DNA of 64,000 bases from Ochromonas danica (Eukaryota > Sar > Chrysophyceae > Chromulinales > Chromulinaceae): the NCBI GenBank assembly GCA_015146655.1, contig VKHL01000090.1, positions 1-64,000 of the forward strand, in the 5' to 3' direction. The notes beneath the pieces are model-generated. The model was given only the letters and a program-made list of their open reading frames with translations. It had not been told where the DNA came from and did no database searches. Shown piece by piece: positions 24,357-36,000 of this stretch (within the stretch, counting starts at the first letter, position 1; every line of letters begins with the position of its first letter). The position numbers and the translations under genes were made by a program.

Positions 24357-25046
24357 TTAGTTATCAGAAGATGATTTCCCTTTAATAAACAGAGTCTCGA
24401 CTTCCGAGTAGTCCACAGCACTGCGGTGGCGAATACTTTCCCAACAAAGCTTCACAGCATTATTTACATCCTCCTCAGTCACCAAGCCAGCAAAGCCTGT
24501 GCCATTCTTCTCCTTCCAAAGGCAGTTCTGACGATCCAGAAGGGAGAGAAGGAAAGGCAGCTCCAGGCCATGCGCACAGTACTGTGTCTCCTTCATAGAG
24601 CCAATCTCGTCTAGCCAGAAGAGAACAGGACGACTCTGTTGGGAGCATCGTCCTGCCACCACAAGATTGACTTGAAGAGGTCGTTTGCGCAAGTTCTTCA
24701 CGATGAGATGGCGGCAGTAGCTTGCAATCTCAGCGGTCGACAGGCTTGGGAAGGAAAAGGCATGGAGTTGGCAGGTTGACAGAACCTTCTCCATGAGATA
24801 TTCACAGTCACTAACATCACCACTCAATCCTATGACAGTGTTGTCGTCCACCTTGCGAAGCCAGGGGAATCGACCTTTCAAAACCAGCCCATTCCTTGAA
24901 TAGCTAGTGGAAGAGGTCAATGTAACACCATCTTTACTAGTGAAACCAAACAGGATGGAAGGTTTGACCCATCCAATACCCAACAGCCCCAAGAGAAGGA
25001 TCGCTGTCAGCCACATGTGAGACCACTGTCTTGTTTTCAATGCCAC
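24357..25046 (-). CDS. Proteasome subunit beta-like protein (PSMB2/beta4 type) with an N-terminal membrane segment
   Basis: An ORF of 229 residues. From about residue 31 (ILFGFTSKDGVTLTSSTSYS) it follows the Ntn-hydrolase fold of the non-catalytic beta4 subunit: DDNTVIGLSGDVSDCEYLME, IVKNLRKRPLQVNLVVAGRC, YCAHGLELPFLLSLLDR and a C-terminal helix. The normal beta4 starts directly at the first strand. Here a basic stretch and a hydrophobic helix (MWLTAILLLGLLGIGWV, about residues 11-27) come first. The active-site Thr of catalytic subunits is not present. The protein could be a paralogue anchored to a membrane or imported into a compartment rather than a standard 20S subunit. The fold is well supported; the role is not. 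Confidence 0.68.
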   Translation of the reverse strand: MALKTRQWSHMWLTAILLLGLLGIGWVKPSILFGFTSKDGVTLTSSTSYSRNGLVLKGRFPWLRKVDDNTVIGLSGDVSDCEYLMEKVLSTCQLHAFSFPSLSTAEIASYCRHLIVKNLRKRPLQVNLVVAGRCSQQSRPVLFWLDEIGSMKETQYCAHGLELPFLLSLLDRQNCLWKEKNGTGFAGLVTEEDVNNAVKLCWESIRHRSAVDYSEVETLFIKGKSSSDN

Positions 25047-25311
25047 AGGGATGAAAAGTCTGAATTATGGAGAAATAACTTGAAATAGCTTGGGAAAACG
25101 CCATCTATGATTAAACCTGTTTTTGGCTTTAAACCGATCGGAAAACGTTTCTTTTCCATCTCCCCGCAATGCCAGTTTAAAGGGAGGCTTGTATGAGAAT
25201 TTTATATGCTCGAAGAACTTTTGCTATTGATGGATAGTAATACAATCACCTTCTGATATTATTAACCTGTTTTTGCTTTAGTTTTTTATTGTGTTATTCC
25301 TATTTGTGAAG

Positions 25312-28198
25312 ATGGATGGTCGTCCCCCTGTGGGAAATCTTCAACGAACAAATACAAAGCGTGCAGTACTTATTCCTCAAAAGACTAACTTGCGCTTTGA
25401 TGGCCCTCCTCCACCAGATAGTGGAGATGCTAATGGTACCGATGGGGTTGGTCTGCGCAAACTCAGCAGCAATCGTCTTCTATCATCGAAACCTTCCTCT
25501 GCTCATCAACGACCAACCTCAAGTAGTAATTCTCTCATTGATCCTTTAAAAATCAATGGAGAAGTCTTTGATCGATTTTTAGAAAGTGTTCCACCTATTG
25601 GATTAAGCCGAGAAGATTCTAATATTATGCGTGCACGTGTTATAGAAGAAATGTATCGTATTCAAGAACGTGCTAATATTACTCCAGAAGAACGACAACG
25701 ATTATTTCAATTGGCTATGTCAATGGATGCCCCACGATTGGCAAGGAAGTTAGTCGCAGAAACTGAAGAGGGACGAGAGGATGGTGTGGTGGGGGCTTTC
25801 TTAACCGTATCCAAACTGAATAATTCTTCTTCTTCTTCAGTTTTATCAGGAGTATCTTCAAGAGACATGATGACAGGGAATCCATCCATTCCTTCTTCCT
25901 CTTCTTCTTCTTCAAGTGGTCATCATAATCAAATCCAAAGGAATACTAATCATTCATCACAAGGTCATTATTCAACAACTTCTCTAATTAATTCAAATGC
26001 TCAGAATGCTCAGAATCATAATAATAATGATGATAATGGTAATGATAGTGGTGGTGGAGAGGATGATGCCTTTTGTAAAGCCTTTGATGAAGTAGAAAGA
26101 ATACGTCAACGTATATTACAACGTGCAAGTGGTAATACTATTGGGAATGCCATCCCACCAACAGGGAGGATCTCATCCAACAACAGCAACCATCATTCTT
26201 CTGCTTCTGCCGATTCTAATAGTCACATGATCACCTTACCTCGAGAAAATAGCACGACGTCTTCTGAACAACATTCACGACGATCAAGTTATGAGTTACA
26301 TCCTATTCATGAGTTCACATTAACAGATCTTCCTGTTGGAGAAGGTGTAGTGGAGCATAAGGACACCATTCTATCACCTGATAAAGACCAAGGGCATAGT
26401 CGTCATCAAGTGGTAGTGGGTATGAATGAGAAGCCAGGTGAGGATGAAGGGAAAGAAGGAAATGAGGCGAATATTATCCAAAGTTTGGACATGCTCATTG
26501 ATAATGCAGATGACTTTGTTTCTATTTCTTCTGAACGAAAGACTGGTAGGTTTGATTAACTATGTTTCTTCATCTTGTTGATCACAGTCTCTTATGGTGG
26601 TCTTCTTCTTCTTCTTCATATTTGATTATAGTTGATCTAACAGCAGCACATAAAGGATTACTTCTATTACATGATAAACTCTCACAACAACCTTTGACAA
26701 GAACAATTCAATCAGAAGAAGATGAGGAAGCCTCTGCAAAAGGTGAAGTAGTTTAACTGTCTTCATTTCCCTGTATTTTACAAGCTTATTGTACAATGAA
26801 TGTCCTTTGCGTGTAGAACGACGGGACAAATTTCCTTCCTTTTCGTCTCAAAATGTAGATTACAGGAACCAACAGCCTCTGCGAGGAACATTGCAAAGTG
26901 TTGATAGTTCCGACTCTCATTTGTTCCAAGGAGTCATGGAGAATCATCATAACAATTCTTCTGGCAGTTATTCCAGCAGTCAGAGGGATAGGCGTTCTAT
27001 AAATGACAGCCGAGATACGAGCCGGAGTAACTGGACCGTTATGTTGACACAATCATCAGACGACAGCCATCAACCCAGACCAATGAGTGGAAAGCACACA
27101 GCAAGCGTGGATAGTATTCACATGAATGAAGGTGTGATACCTTCCATTAATGGGGGACAAACCAGTCTCCCTCCATTGGGTATGGAGCTACGACAAGCGA
27201 AAGCATTGCTATCGAGCCCTTTAACAGACTGGATTCGTATGGGAAAACAAATCTCCCATACACCTTTGTCGGTTGCTCCAATCACACCGGCAACATTGGG
27301 ACCACCAACAATGGAAGAAAAGGGCAAGACACCTTTAATATCGCCACGTCAGATGATTCCACCTCTATCTTCTAAGACTCATCAATCTACCGCAGTTGGA
27401 ACTGCGCCGTTAAGAAGAAGCAAGTTCTCTTTCGAGCCCTTTGCCAATAGTCCAGACGACGATCATAGTAAAGGGATGAATACGCATACCACCTCGACCA
27501 TTTCTACGAGCAGCGCGGCTTCCAGCCAGCCGAGTTCTTGTGAAAGGGATGTCGGCAACATGCAACATTGGGAGGACTCTCCAGAGATTAACGCGATTCT
27601 ACTGAACAAGGTTAAGCACTCCTTGCAGCTGCTTGGCGAACGAATGTCCTCTCCAACGAATGTTAACGGAAACACAAGCTCTCTTCCCCCAAGTTTGACC
27701 AACAACTACACTGCATTACCAGCCATTGATACAAAGATATCTCCACGGTCGGCATCAGCGACTACGATGACACCTTTGGTATCCCAATCGCTCTCTTCAA
27801 TGAAAATGCCAGCTGTGCAAGGCGCGCTTCATCTTAATCGGCCCACGACCATGGCGTCCTCGGTAACAACGAGCCCTACTCTATCTGAGAGAAGCTCTAG
27901 TGGTGCGATTCGTATGGCAGCTGAGTTGGCCCTTACAAAACAGGGAAGTGGGCGTGCAGTGCCTTTATCCAGAGACACCAGCAGTCACAGTTTATACGAT
28001 CAATCGTTTATCAATGGCCAGTATAACATGATTGGTACTCCTAACACTGCGCGGCAGGCTACTTTTCATAGCCAAGTGGCAGGTGGAGAGAGTGTGAAGA
28101 CAAGTCGAAGTAACAAACTTGCTTTGGCCGCAGCTTTGAGCGCTGGGGATGCTGTTGGCAAGCTCATGGCAGAAATGCTGACCAATCAAAAGAAGTAA
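25312..28198 (+). CDS. Large Ser-rich, mostly disordered protein, three exons
   Basis: Exons 25312-26545, 26632-26742 and 26817-28198 give 908 residues; the introns (86 and 74 bp) are phase 1. The start is taken at MDGRPPVGNL. A short conserved-looking helical region lies at about residues 75-150 (FDRFLESVPPIGLSREDSN and EEMYRIQERANITPEERQRL). The rest is Ser, Thr, Asn and Pro rich with many potential phosphorylation sites and a C-terminal helix ending LMAEMLTNQKK. No enzymatic domain or membrane segment is seen. The first exon is AT-rich and has triplet-repeat tracts, whereas the third is more balanced in composition. No family is recognised. Confidence 0.68.
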
Positions 28199-29088
28199 TC
28201 CTTTCCCAAGTTCTATTTCTTGTACGATCTTGCGCTATTTACAAGCAACAAGTTGTTCGTTCCCCCTTGGTGGCGTGTTTTGTTTCCATCTTTTGTTTAT
28301 TCTGTATAGTATTGCGTGTGGTACTGAGTTACTAAAGGGAGAACTATTTGTCGTAAACATACCAATGTAATGTGCGAAAGTGTTTGTGTTCATTGACTGC
28401 TCTCTCCTGTTGGAGATTTAAATAGATTTAATAGTTTGGTCAGGACCAGCTCTGTTGATGACCAGCTCTGTTGCTGATGAGTCTCATCAGCAGCTGTCTT
28501 CAAGATGTCTTAGGATGATGAGAGGCATCAGAACAAAAATCATTAAAACCAGCAAGCATGTTCTCATTCCCTGAAACACTGGGGCCATGCAGATTCTCTT
28601 CTTCTTCTCCCTTCCCAAACACATACAACTTCTTTAATCTGATCTAATCTGACCAATGATGACATAGTTAACACTAAGCTGGTTGAGGAATACCAGAGCT
28701 CAACACTTAGACGTGTTGACTTATAGATGTTTTCGAAGATATTAGTTGGCATCACTGCTGTCTAGTGCTAGATGATACATTTAACTCAGCGAACTTCAAC
28801 AAAACTCTTAAGTTGTTGACAATACCTATCATCAAGCAACAATCCCAAGCAAGGAAAACAAGCGGTAAGTTAAAATAAATTAATTTAATTTATAATCGAA
28901 GTCCATTAAATAATTATAAATCATAACATTCACAATAATTGTTGAAAACTATGCGTATGCTCTACATGTGCTTTAGCCATTTGGAAATATGCAGGTTGAT
29001 ACGTTTAAACCAACAACGAAACCTAATAGGTCCAAAACAAATCTAAACTGTAATAAACGACGTATCTATATAAAATTAAGACAGCTCC
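28199..29088. other. Intergenic with a short perfect palindrome
   Basis: 3' UTR of the Ser-rich protein gene, then sequence without a supported ORF. A direct repeat GACCAGCTCTGTTG (28444 and 28459) is followed by the inverted repeat GCTGATGAG-T-CTCATCAGC at 28473-28491. Further AT-rich sequence leads to the exostosin-like gene. Confidence 0.5.
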
Positions 29089-30247
29089 TTAGAAAAGCTG
29101 CCCTTCTTGATTACTGCCATGTGATAAAAGTAATCTGTTTCCATCAGAAATCATTGCCTGCAATGACAACAAAGACAAATGATACACACTTGGCCACTCC
29201 CTACGACCGTAGTCAAATAACATTGCATGCTTAGCCAGTGAAACATGCATCCTCTTCAACTCATCCACATTCCTACTCATATTATACATCGTCTCAACTA
29301 TACGATTGATCTTGTGAGGGTAGTTAATATCATCCTTATAGAAGATTAAAGAGAAAGAATACCAATCAATGAACTTATAGAAAGGAAGCTGGGCGGGATA
29401 GCTCACGAAGATGACGGGAATACAACCTCGGAAGATCGACTTATACACTTTAGACGTTGACGGAGTATCGCCAGGTAAGATCAGACAGAACAGAGATGTT
29501 TCCATACCCTTGTCAAACTCCGCTGGCTTCAGATTGTTGGAAATGAGTGCATTGTCGAGATTTAAGCTCTTTAGGTGATAATAGAGTCGAGTGCGGTAGA
29601 GACGGAAAGCCTCTGATTTGCCAGCAGCTTCGCGCAATGGAGCCATGAACACGTACTTGCGACGAACAAATAGATCGTGATTACTAGTGAGATTTCTTGA
29701 GTTTGCAGGAGGTACTACTACATAGGGAATAAATACATCACGACCATTCGGAGTGAGTATATGATCGCTCGTTGCACGACTTCACAATGAAGAACCCACT
29801 GGCCAATAATACCGAATTCAATCTCGATAAGACCTTCTGCGTAGACACCCATCCCTTGCTAACAGCGACCGTGCACCACATTGAAGGGCTTCGGTATGTG
29901 GAAGACATTCATCATTTCCAAACCGGTGGATGCTCATATGAACCAGTGACGTGGTAAAAGAAAAGATCGATTGTCTCATTCGTTGGGATGGTTTTGATTG
30001 CATGGGGATAATGATAGACAATGAAGCAATAGAAGAGAATATCATGGCTATGATCACGCATGTCGACAAATTTGTCACAGTCAGAAGAAGAATGGTGTTT
30101 TGCATGACGAGAAGGCAAGACAAAAACAGTGGGAACGATTTCGTCAGGGTTGACGGTCCAAATAGTTGAATTGGCTGAGCATGTTGTTGGCCAAGAAAAC
30201 AACAAGCGCAAGAACAACAACATGCAGAATGGCAATGTTACCATCAT
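29089..30247 (-). pseudogene. Exostosin-like glycosyltransferase (GT47), apparently broken
   Basis: The best preserved part is the C-terminal ORF (29089-29652 and in-frame sequence up to about 29785). It matches exostosin: a DVFIPYVVVPP strand, FRLYRTRLYYHLKSLNLD, then FCLILPGDTPSTSKVYKSIF and GCIPVIFVS before LPFYKFIDWYSFS. These are the hallmarks of GT47 catalytic domains. Upstream, 29912-30247 encodes a signal anchor and a DLFFYHVTGSYEH stretch that resembles the N-terminal exostosin region. Between the two, the frame carries adjacent TGA codons and further stops and shifts (about 29780-29911) for which no convincing intron was found. It is either a decayed gene or one with introns I could not resolve. 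The intact product would be a Golgi type II membrane enzyme making polysaccharide or glycan. Confidence 0.5.
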
Positions 30248-30739
30248 CGTAGCTGCAATTCAAAGCAGAAGGCAAATGTTTGTCTGAACTGTCGAGAGTT
30301 GTGGTCTGCGATGATTTGCTCCTCCTCACCAAAAAGCGAACAGCAGCCGAACTGCTAAGGAGCAGCGGCAGGCACCTATGCTGACGGATGCGGATATTAT
30401 GCAAGCAACGTTCTTGTTGAACATGAAGCACTCCCCACTTCATTGGTCGCCAATAAAATGTTTGCCCCCAGCCGACCTAGGCTATTGTTACAGTGCCCCG
30501 AATGTTGTCTATCCCATATCTAACGTAGTAGTTTACACGGTAACTTGCGCCGCGGAAACTTGGCATTTTGGCCTCTGACAAGACCCAACAAGGCAGGAAA
30601 TTAATGTTCCGCTGTGAAACAAACGTTCCGCTCAAAAAAGAACGGGTTTATTGCCTGTTTTTGACCGAAAAACACCCATTTCCCGGCAAAATACTTCAGT
30701 TTAAAATCGAATAATGCGGTTTTGAATATCATTTCCTCA

Positions 30740-30740
<1 letters not shown>

Positions 30741-30818
<78 letters not shown>
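30741..30818. repeat. (GT)n microsatellite
   Basis: Perfect GT dinucleotide run of about 78 bp. Confidence 0.95.
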
Positions 30819-30819
<1 letters not shown>

Positions 30820-31063
30820 GGGCAGAATAATAATGTAGCTCATGTTACACTAATGAAAACTGATTCAATAGTCTACTAGACTTTATTTAGTCTATCTACA
30901 ATTCCTGTACAGTACAGTATAGTTCATTATTTAATGATTTATTGAAATATCTTTTAAAAAGGTCACTTGTACATCTTTTTCATGAGATCTTCCACCAACC
31001 ATTAGACAACCCAAACACACGTGGTTCTGGGTAACGTCAAGTCAAGAGTGTGTGTTAGTCTAT

Positions 31064-32016
31064 CCGAGACCTTTCGAGAGTATTACATTGCCTATTATAT
31101 ATATACTAGTATATACAGTATATAATCAAATCCATCAACTAGACCACCTACCAAAGCAAACTAACTCAAAAGCTCTTTACTTTTATATTAAACACCAACA
31201 ACAACACAGCAATACAAGAATGAACATGAAATAACATGATCTAATCTGATGATCTCTGCACCAGCAAGTCAGTCATTCAAGACAGAACAGAACAGAAAGG
31301 AACAGAACGGGAACCCTTACTACAGGACTCTATCGACATTACAAACCTACACTACACTTCACTACACTAGACTACTACACAACACCTTTCGTAATCTTAT
31401 TGATTATGGTGTAGATAGTGATTGAATAGAGCGACGCAACAAAACTGCAAAACAACAACAACAACGAAGAAGAAGAAGAAGAAGAAAGGCATTTTCATTC
31501 ACTCCATGCCAGACAGCAGCATAGTCTTGAGACTAAGAGACATATCTGATATCATGCTTTCTTTCATTGATGTGAACAATACAGAACAGTATACCATACA
31601 ATACAGTACAATGCAATGTGACAAAACCATCACATGGCATCTCAAACAAGAGCTGATTCCGTTAGTATCCACAGGAACCATCAAAATACACTCTTAATAC
31701 ATACCATTATATCAAACAAGCAAATATAACAACAAGAACTTCAACCAAAAAGTTATTTCAAATCTCTTCCTAGCAGTCAACACTCACTATGAAGGAGCAC
31801 TTAATCTCAATAGCACATTCTCAGTAGAACTGCTATCTGACAACCAGCTCTCATCATCAAGACCATTATAACCATTATCACCATCATCATCATCAATAAG
31901 ATCAGTATCATCCTTACCATTATCATCATCATTCATGGATCTTCTGGAAGTCGTTTTGGGTTATACCAGACAGTGGCCTCACTGATATTTTGCTCTTCTT
32001 CCTCCACCACACATTC
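31064..32016. repeat. Segmental duplication, copy A
   Basis: This stretch is a diverged duplicate of 32266-33070 with indels in the first half and near identity in the last 370 bp (offset 1118 bp). It includes the non-coding region downstream of the PSxQPS gene and the last coding part of that gene. Confidence 0.9.
31787..32016 (-). pseudogene. Truncated copy of the C-terminus of the PSxQPS protein gene
   Basis: 31787-31952 is almost identical to the final 55 codons of the gene at 32905-38775. At 31951-31953 the copy jumps to sequence matching 33701-33767, so about 630 bp present in the intact gene are deleted. The copy ends at 32016-32017 where GGTTAGGG repeats begin. It has no start and no upstream coding part, so it is a dead fragment. 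Confidence 0.88.
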
Positions 32017-32033
32017 GGTTAGGGTTAGGGTTA
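32017..32033. repeat. Interstitial telomere-like repeat
   Basis: GGTTAGGGTTAGGGTTA, about 2.7 units of TTAGGG, sits exactly at the breakpoint of the truncated gene copy. TTAGGG is the telomere repeat of many stramenopiles. A further single TAGGGTTAGG lies at about 32250-32259, close to where copy B begins. Confidence 0.8.
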
Positions 32034-32265
32034 CCCTTCTGAAGTAGGTTTTTCAAACGAACGCAATGACAGAAAAAGGTCGTCGTACGATTCGATTGGA
32101 AGGTGGTCGGTGGGTTGATGTTTGTGTCTTCGCGGCGTTGGTTGTAAAATTGTATTTGATTTTGTTCACCCTTCCAGCTTCTCTTCCCCAGCAGCTCTAA
32201 TCCCGTCATTGACACACTGGACTAGTTTAACACTAAGCTTAGTGAGAAATAGGGTTAGGATGATA

Positions 32266-33070
32266 CCCGAGACCTTTCAAGAGTATCACATTGCCTACAT
32301 AATCAAAAGGAATTAACTCAAAAGCTCTTTGCTTTTAAATTAAGAAAACAATGCAAGAATGAGCTGGAAGCAAGATATAATATGATCTCCGCAACAACAA
32401 CTCAATCAAGCCACAGCAAGAGAGAACCCTTACTAGAGGATTCTATCGACGCTACATACTTCCTTCCATTTACGCTAAACATTTAGTAATCTTACTGATT
32501 ACAGTGCAGACAGTGATTAATTAGAGCGAAGCAACCAACAACAACGAAGAAGAAAGACAGGCAGCATAGTCTTTGAGACTAAGCAATGGTCAAATCCACA
32601 TCATATAATGGAACATATGATATATATCGTAGATCATATGATATCTGATATCATCTTCGATGTCTGATATCATGCTTCCTTTCACTGGCGCGAACAATAC
32701 AGAACAGTATACCATACAATACAGTACAATGCAATGTGACAAAACCATCACATGGCATCTCAAACAAGAGCTGATTCCGTTAGTATCCACAGGAACCATC
32801 AAAATACACTCTTAATACATACCATTATATCAAACAAGCAAATATAACAACAAGAACTTCAACCAAAAAGTTATTTCAAATCTCTTCCTAGCAGTCAACA
32901 CTCACTATGAAGGAGCACTTAATCTCAATAGCACATTCTCAGTAGAACTGCTATCTGACAACCAGCTCTCATCATCAAGACCATTATAACCATTATCACC
33001 ATCATCATCATCAATAAGATCAGTATCATCCTTACCATTATCATCATCACTCATGGATCTTCTGGAAGTC
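32266..33070. repeat. Segmental duplication, copy B
   Basis: The counterpart of copy A, joined to the intact PSxQPS gene, so this is presumably the parental copy. It covers about 640 bp downstream of the stop codon and the last 55 codons. Confidence 0.9.
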
Positions 33071-36000
33071 ACTCTCACCAAAGTCTCCGTACCCTCATGA
33101 TCCAACATGTTAGTTGATATATATGTACCACTACCAATAGACGATGAAGAACAGGAAGAGAAGATGAAGGAAATCGACAAAGCATTGGAATCACTATCTT
33201 CATCCTCCTCATTGCTATTATCATAGGAGATGCTCTGGCTTTCCATTATTCTTGCCATCAAGGCATCCAATGACTCTCTTCCATCCAGACCTACGAAGCT
33301 GTTATCATCATCACTTTTCATCTGTCCTTCTCCCCAAACCTTCTCCCGAACAACACCTTCATCATCATCTGCTTCCTCCTTCTCTTCATCGTTATCCACC
33401 CTTGTAGTCTCCATCATTGCTTGAGATAACTGATAGGATGACAATGCCTTGTGTTGGTTGTAGATAGACATCCCCACGAACAACGAGGTCAGAATTAGAA
33501 TCAACAACACCATAAAGGCCTCAAACATAGACTCCAAGATCTTGTCCGTTTGTTTCAACTCAGACCACGCCAAGATCACTCCAGCCAACACAATGGGTGC
33601 CAAGAAACGTACAAGCAATCTTTGTTGTGGCATGGGTAGTCTTGTCAACAGCCAAAACCATATCGATCTTCCTTTTCTCTTCTCTCCTCCTTCAACCTCT
33701 TCGTTTGAGGTTACACCAGACAGGGGTCTCACTGATGGTTTGCTCTTCTTCCTCCACCACACGTTCGACAGAGATAGAGATCTGGTCACAGCTAATGCTG
33801 ATGTAGACATCTCATACTTTCTATCCCAGGGCTGTTCCTCCGAAACTGGAACTATTCTAGCAGAACGCATCGCTTCGACCTTGGCGTTATCTCGTCGATT
33901 CTCTCTTCCTTCTCTGCCAGCCTCCACCTTAGTCTTGACATCGCACAATATTAACAACATCATTGCTTCGGGAATGTCTTCACACACCTTTTGCCTCAAT
34001 AGCTTCTCCAAAGAGGAAGCAGTAAGTGCCTCCACTCCGTCACCTTCTCTTTCTCGTCCTCTCGCTGTCTTTCTCAGACAAATCCACATCTCATCCACTG
34101 CCTTCAACAACTCCGCATAACCCCCTAATAACACTTCCTCATACACCAACCCTGGGAAACCGAAGTCTACCCACAATATCTCTACTGTGGATACAAAGAC
34201 CACATCCATCGCCCATTGTATACAACATGCCTGCAAGAAATTGCTTTGCCATACACTGCCACGATTCAACCCTTTCAAGAAAATGAAGAATAATGCTCCC
34301 ATAACTGTCATGACTACCAAGAGACCAAACATCCATTGAACCACTCTTGACACTCTTGGAGGTGGTAGTCGATAACCCTTCCATATTGTCTGCCACAAGA
34401 TACTTGCTGCTTCTTTATCACCCAGACGATGATAGACAATACTGTAGAGATAGGCATGCAGTAAGGTCACTGCTTTACTATTGGAATCTACTGCATGATG
34501 CAACAGCTTATGTTGTAGCTCCAACAACTGATCGTGTTTGTTCAAAGACATAGACATCTTGAATACACTTTCTCTTCCCTCCTTAACCGGTAGTAAGGAC
34601 GCATCAACGCAGCTTCTTCCATCTAACGACTCCACTTGTCTGTCGCATACACTTACACTTTCCTCTTCGTCCCTCCTCTGTAGAAGATCGTTCTTGTCAT
34701 TGTAACCTTGGAATGATCTTCTCCCCTCTCGGTGCAGCCATATCTTATGATCCTCTTCTAGTTCATGAAATCGATTAATGAACACTTCTCGTGAATCTGA
34801 TATCATCTCGGAAACCCTGCACGTGGCTACACGACCCAACAAGTCCATTTCGAGCAACTCTCCCAGAAAGTACAAGCTTAATGTCCGCCATGATGCACCT
34901 TGCTGCTTCCCTTTCCCTCCTTCCTTATCATCACCATCGTTGTCGTCTTCCTCCACGCTTGGAGTAGTCATCATCGAAACCATTGCAGACACCATGTTTG
35001 TGACTACCGCAGAAATAAATGATACAATCACAGTCACCAACATTGTGGCCAACATAGATGCATTTTGTTCAGAATACTGACACTGTTGATGTAGCTCATC
35101 TTCTGTTAGAGTCGATGATATGATTGATGTGGATAATACAGTTCCATGCTTCGATTCCACTAATGTACCCGCTGACACAGCTGTAGCAGACGTCCAGGAA
35201 CAATAAGTTTGACTCGAATCTAAAGGAGATTTCCTCAGCAGACAAGTAGCTTTTGTAACATGCTGTGGACAGGATCCATCATCATCCGGGTATTGTAAGT
35301 CATATAACCATGCCAACAAAAAGCAAGACAATGTGAAGGATATCAACAAATTCATCACATCAAATGCTTTCTCCCATCCTTCACTTCCTTGCTTTGATTG
35401 CTGCTTATTATCCAGTTTTCTTTTCCTTTTCTCTTCGTCTCTACTAGCACTTTCTCGTTTCCCTCGACTATGCCATCGAATTACTGACACAATGAACTTC
35501 AAATACTCATGATCATCACAAAGCTCACTCCACAGTCGACTTAGCCAAGAAACAGGATGATAGACTTTGGGCAGGACTGCTGTGACATACCGTCTCCACT
35601 CATCTCTTAACTTTTCTCTCTCACTTCTCTGTCCTTCATTCAAGGGCATCACCGCCCACAGCTTTGCTCTCAAGGATGAAAACAGACCCATCACCTTGAG
35701 CACTACTGATGACCACCCAGAGAAGAAGTTCAAAGGCAAAAAGAAACTTGCCATCAAAAATATGCATATCAGCCATAGACCTCCAAAAGTTGCCAATACC
35801 GAGGTCGTGTCTTCCACTGTCGCCGAGGACATGCTTCCAACCACTGACACAGTCGCCGAGAAGTCACCTGCCACATACTCAGACGTTACCGCCACACTTA
35901 GCGAGCTTGTCGATGTGGGTGATGATGAAGGAGAGGATGTACCACTGCTACTGCTACTGCTACTATTGCTGTATCCGCATTTACATACCACGTAGGAACC

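Larger units (their letters stand above)
30248..32904. other. Non-coding region with GT run and segmental duplication
   Basis: No intact gene is supported. It includes a GT microsatellite (30741-30818), a TATA-rich patch near 31090-31120, two diverged copies of the 3' region of the downstream PSxQPS gene, and a telomere-like repeat. These are listed separately. Confidence 0.6.

Noticed and set aside
31499-32802. Two ORFs sharing the same N-terminal sequence (31499-31684 and 32590-32802, minus strand)
   Set aside because: They only reflect the segmental duplication of non-coding 3' sequence; no support for coding.
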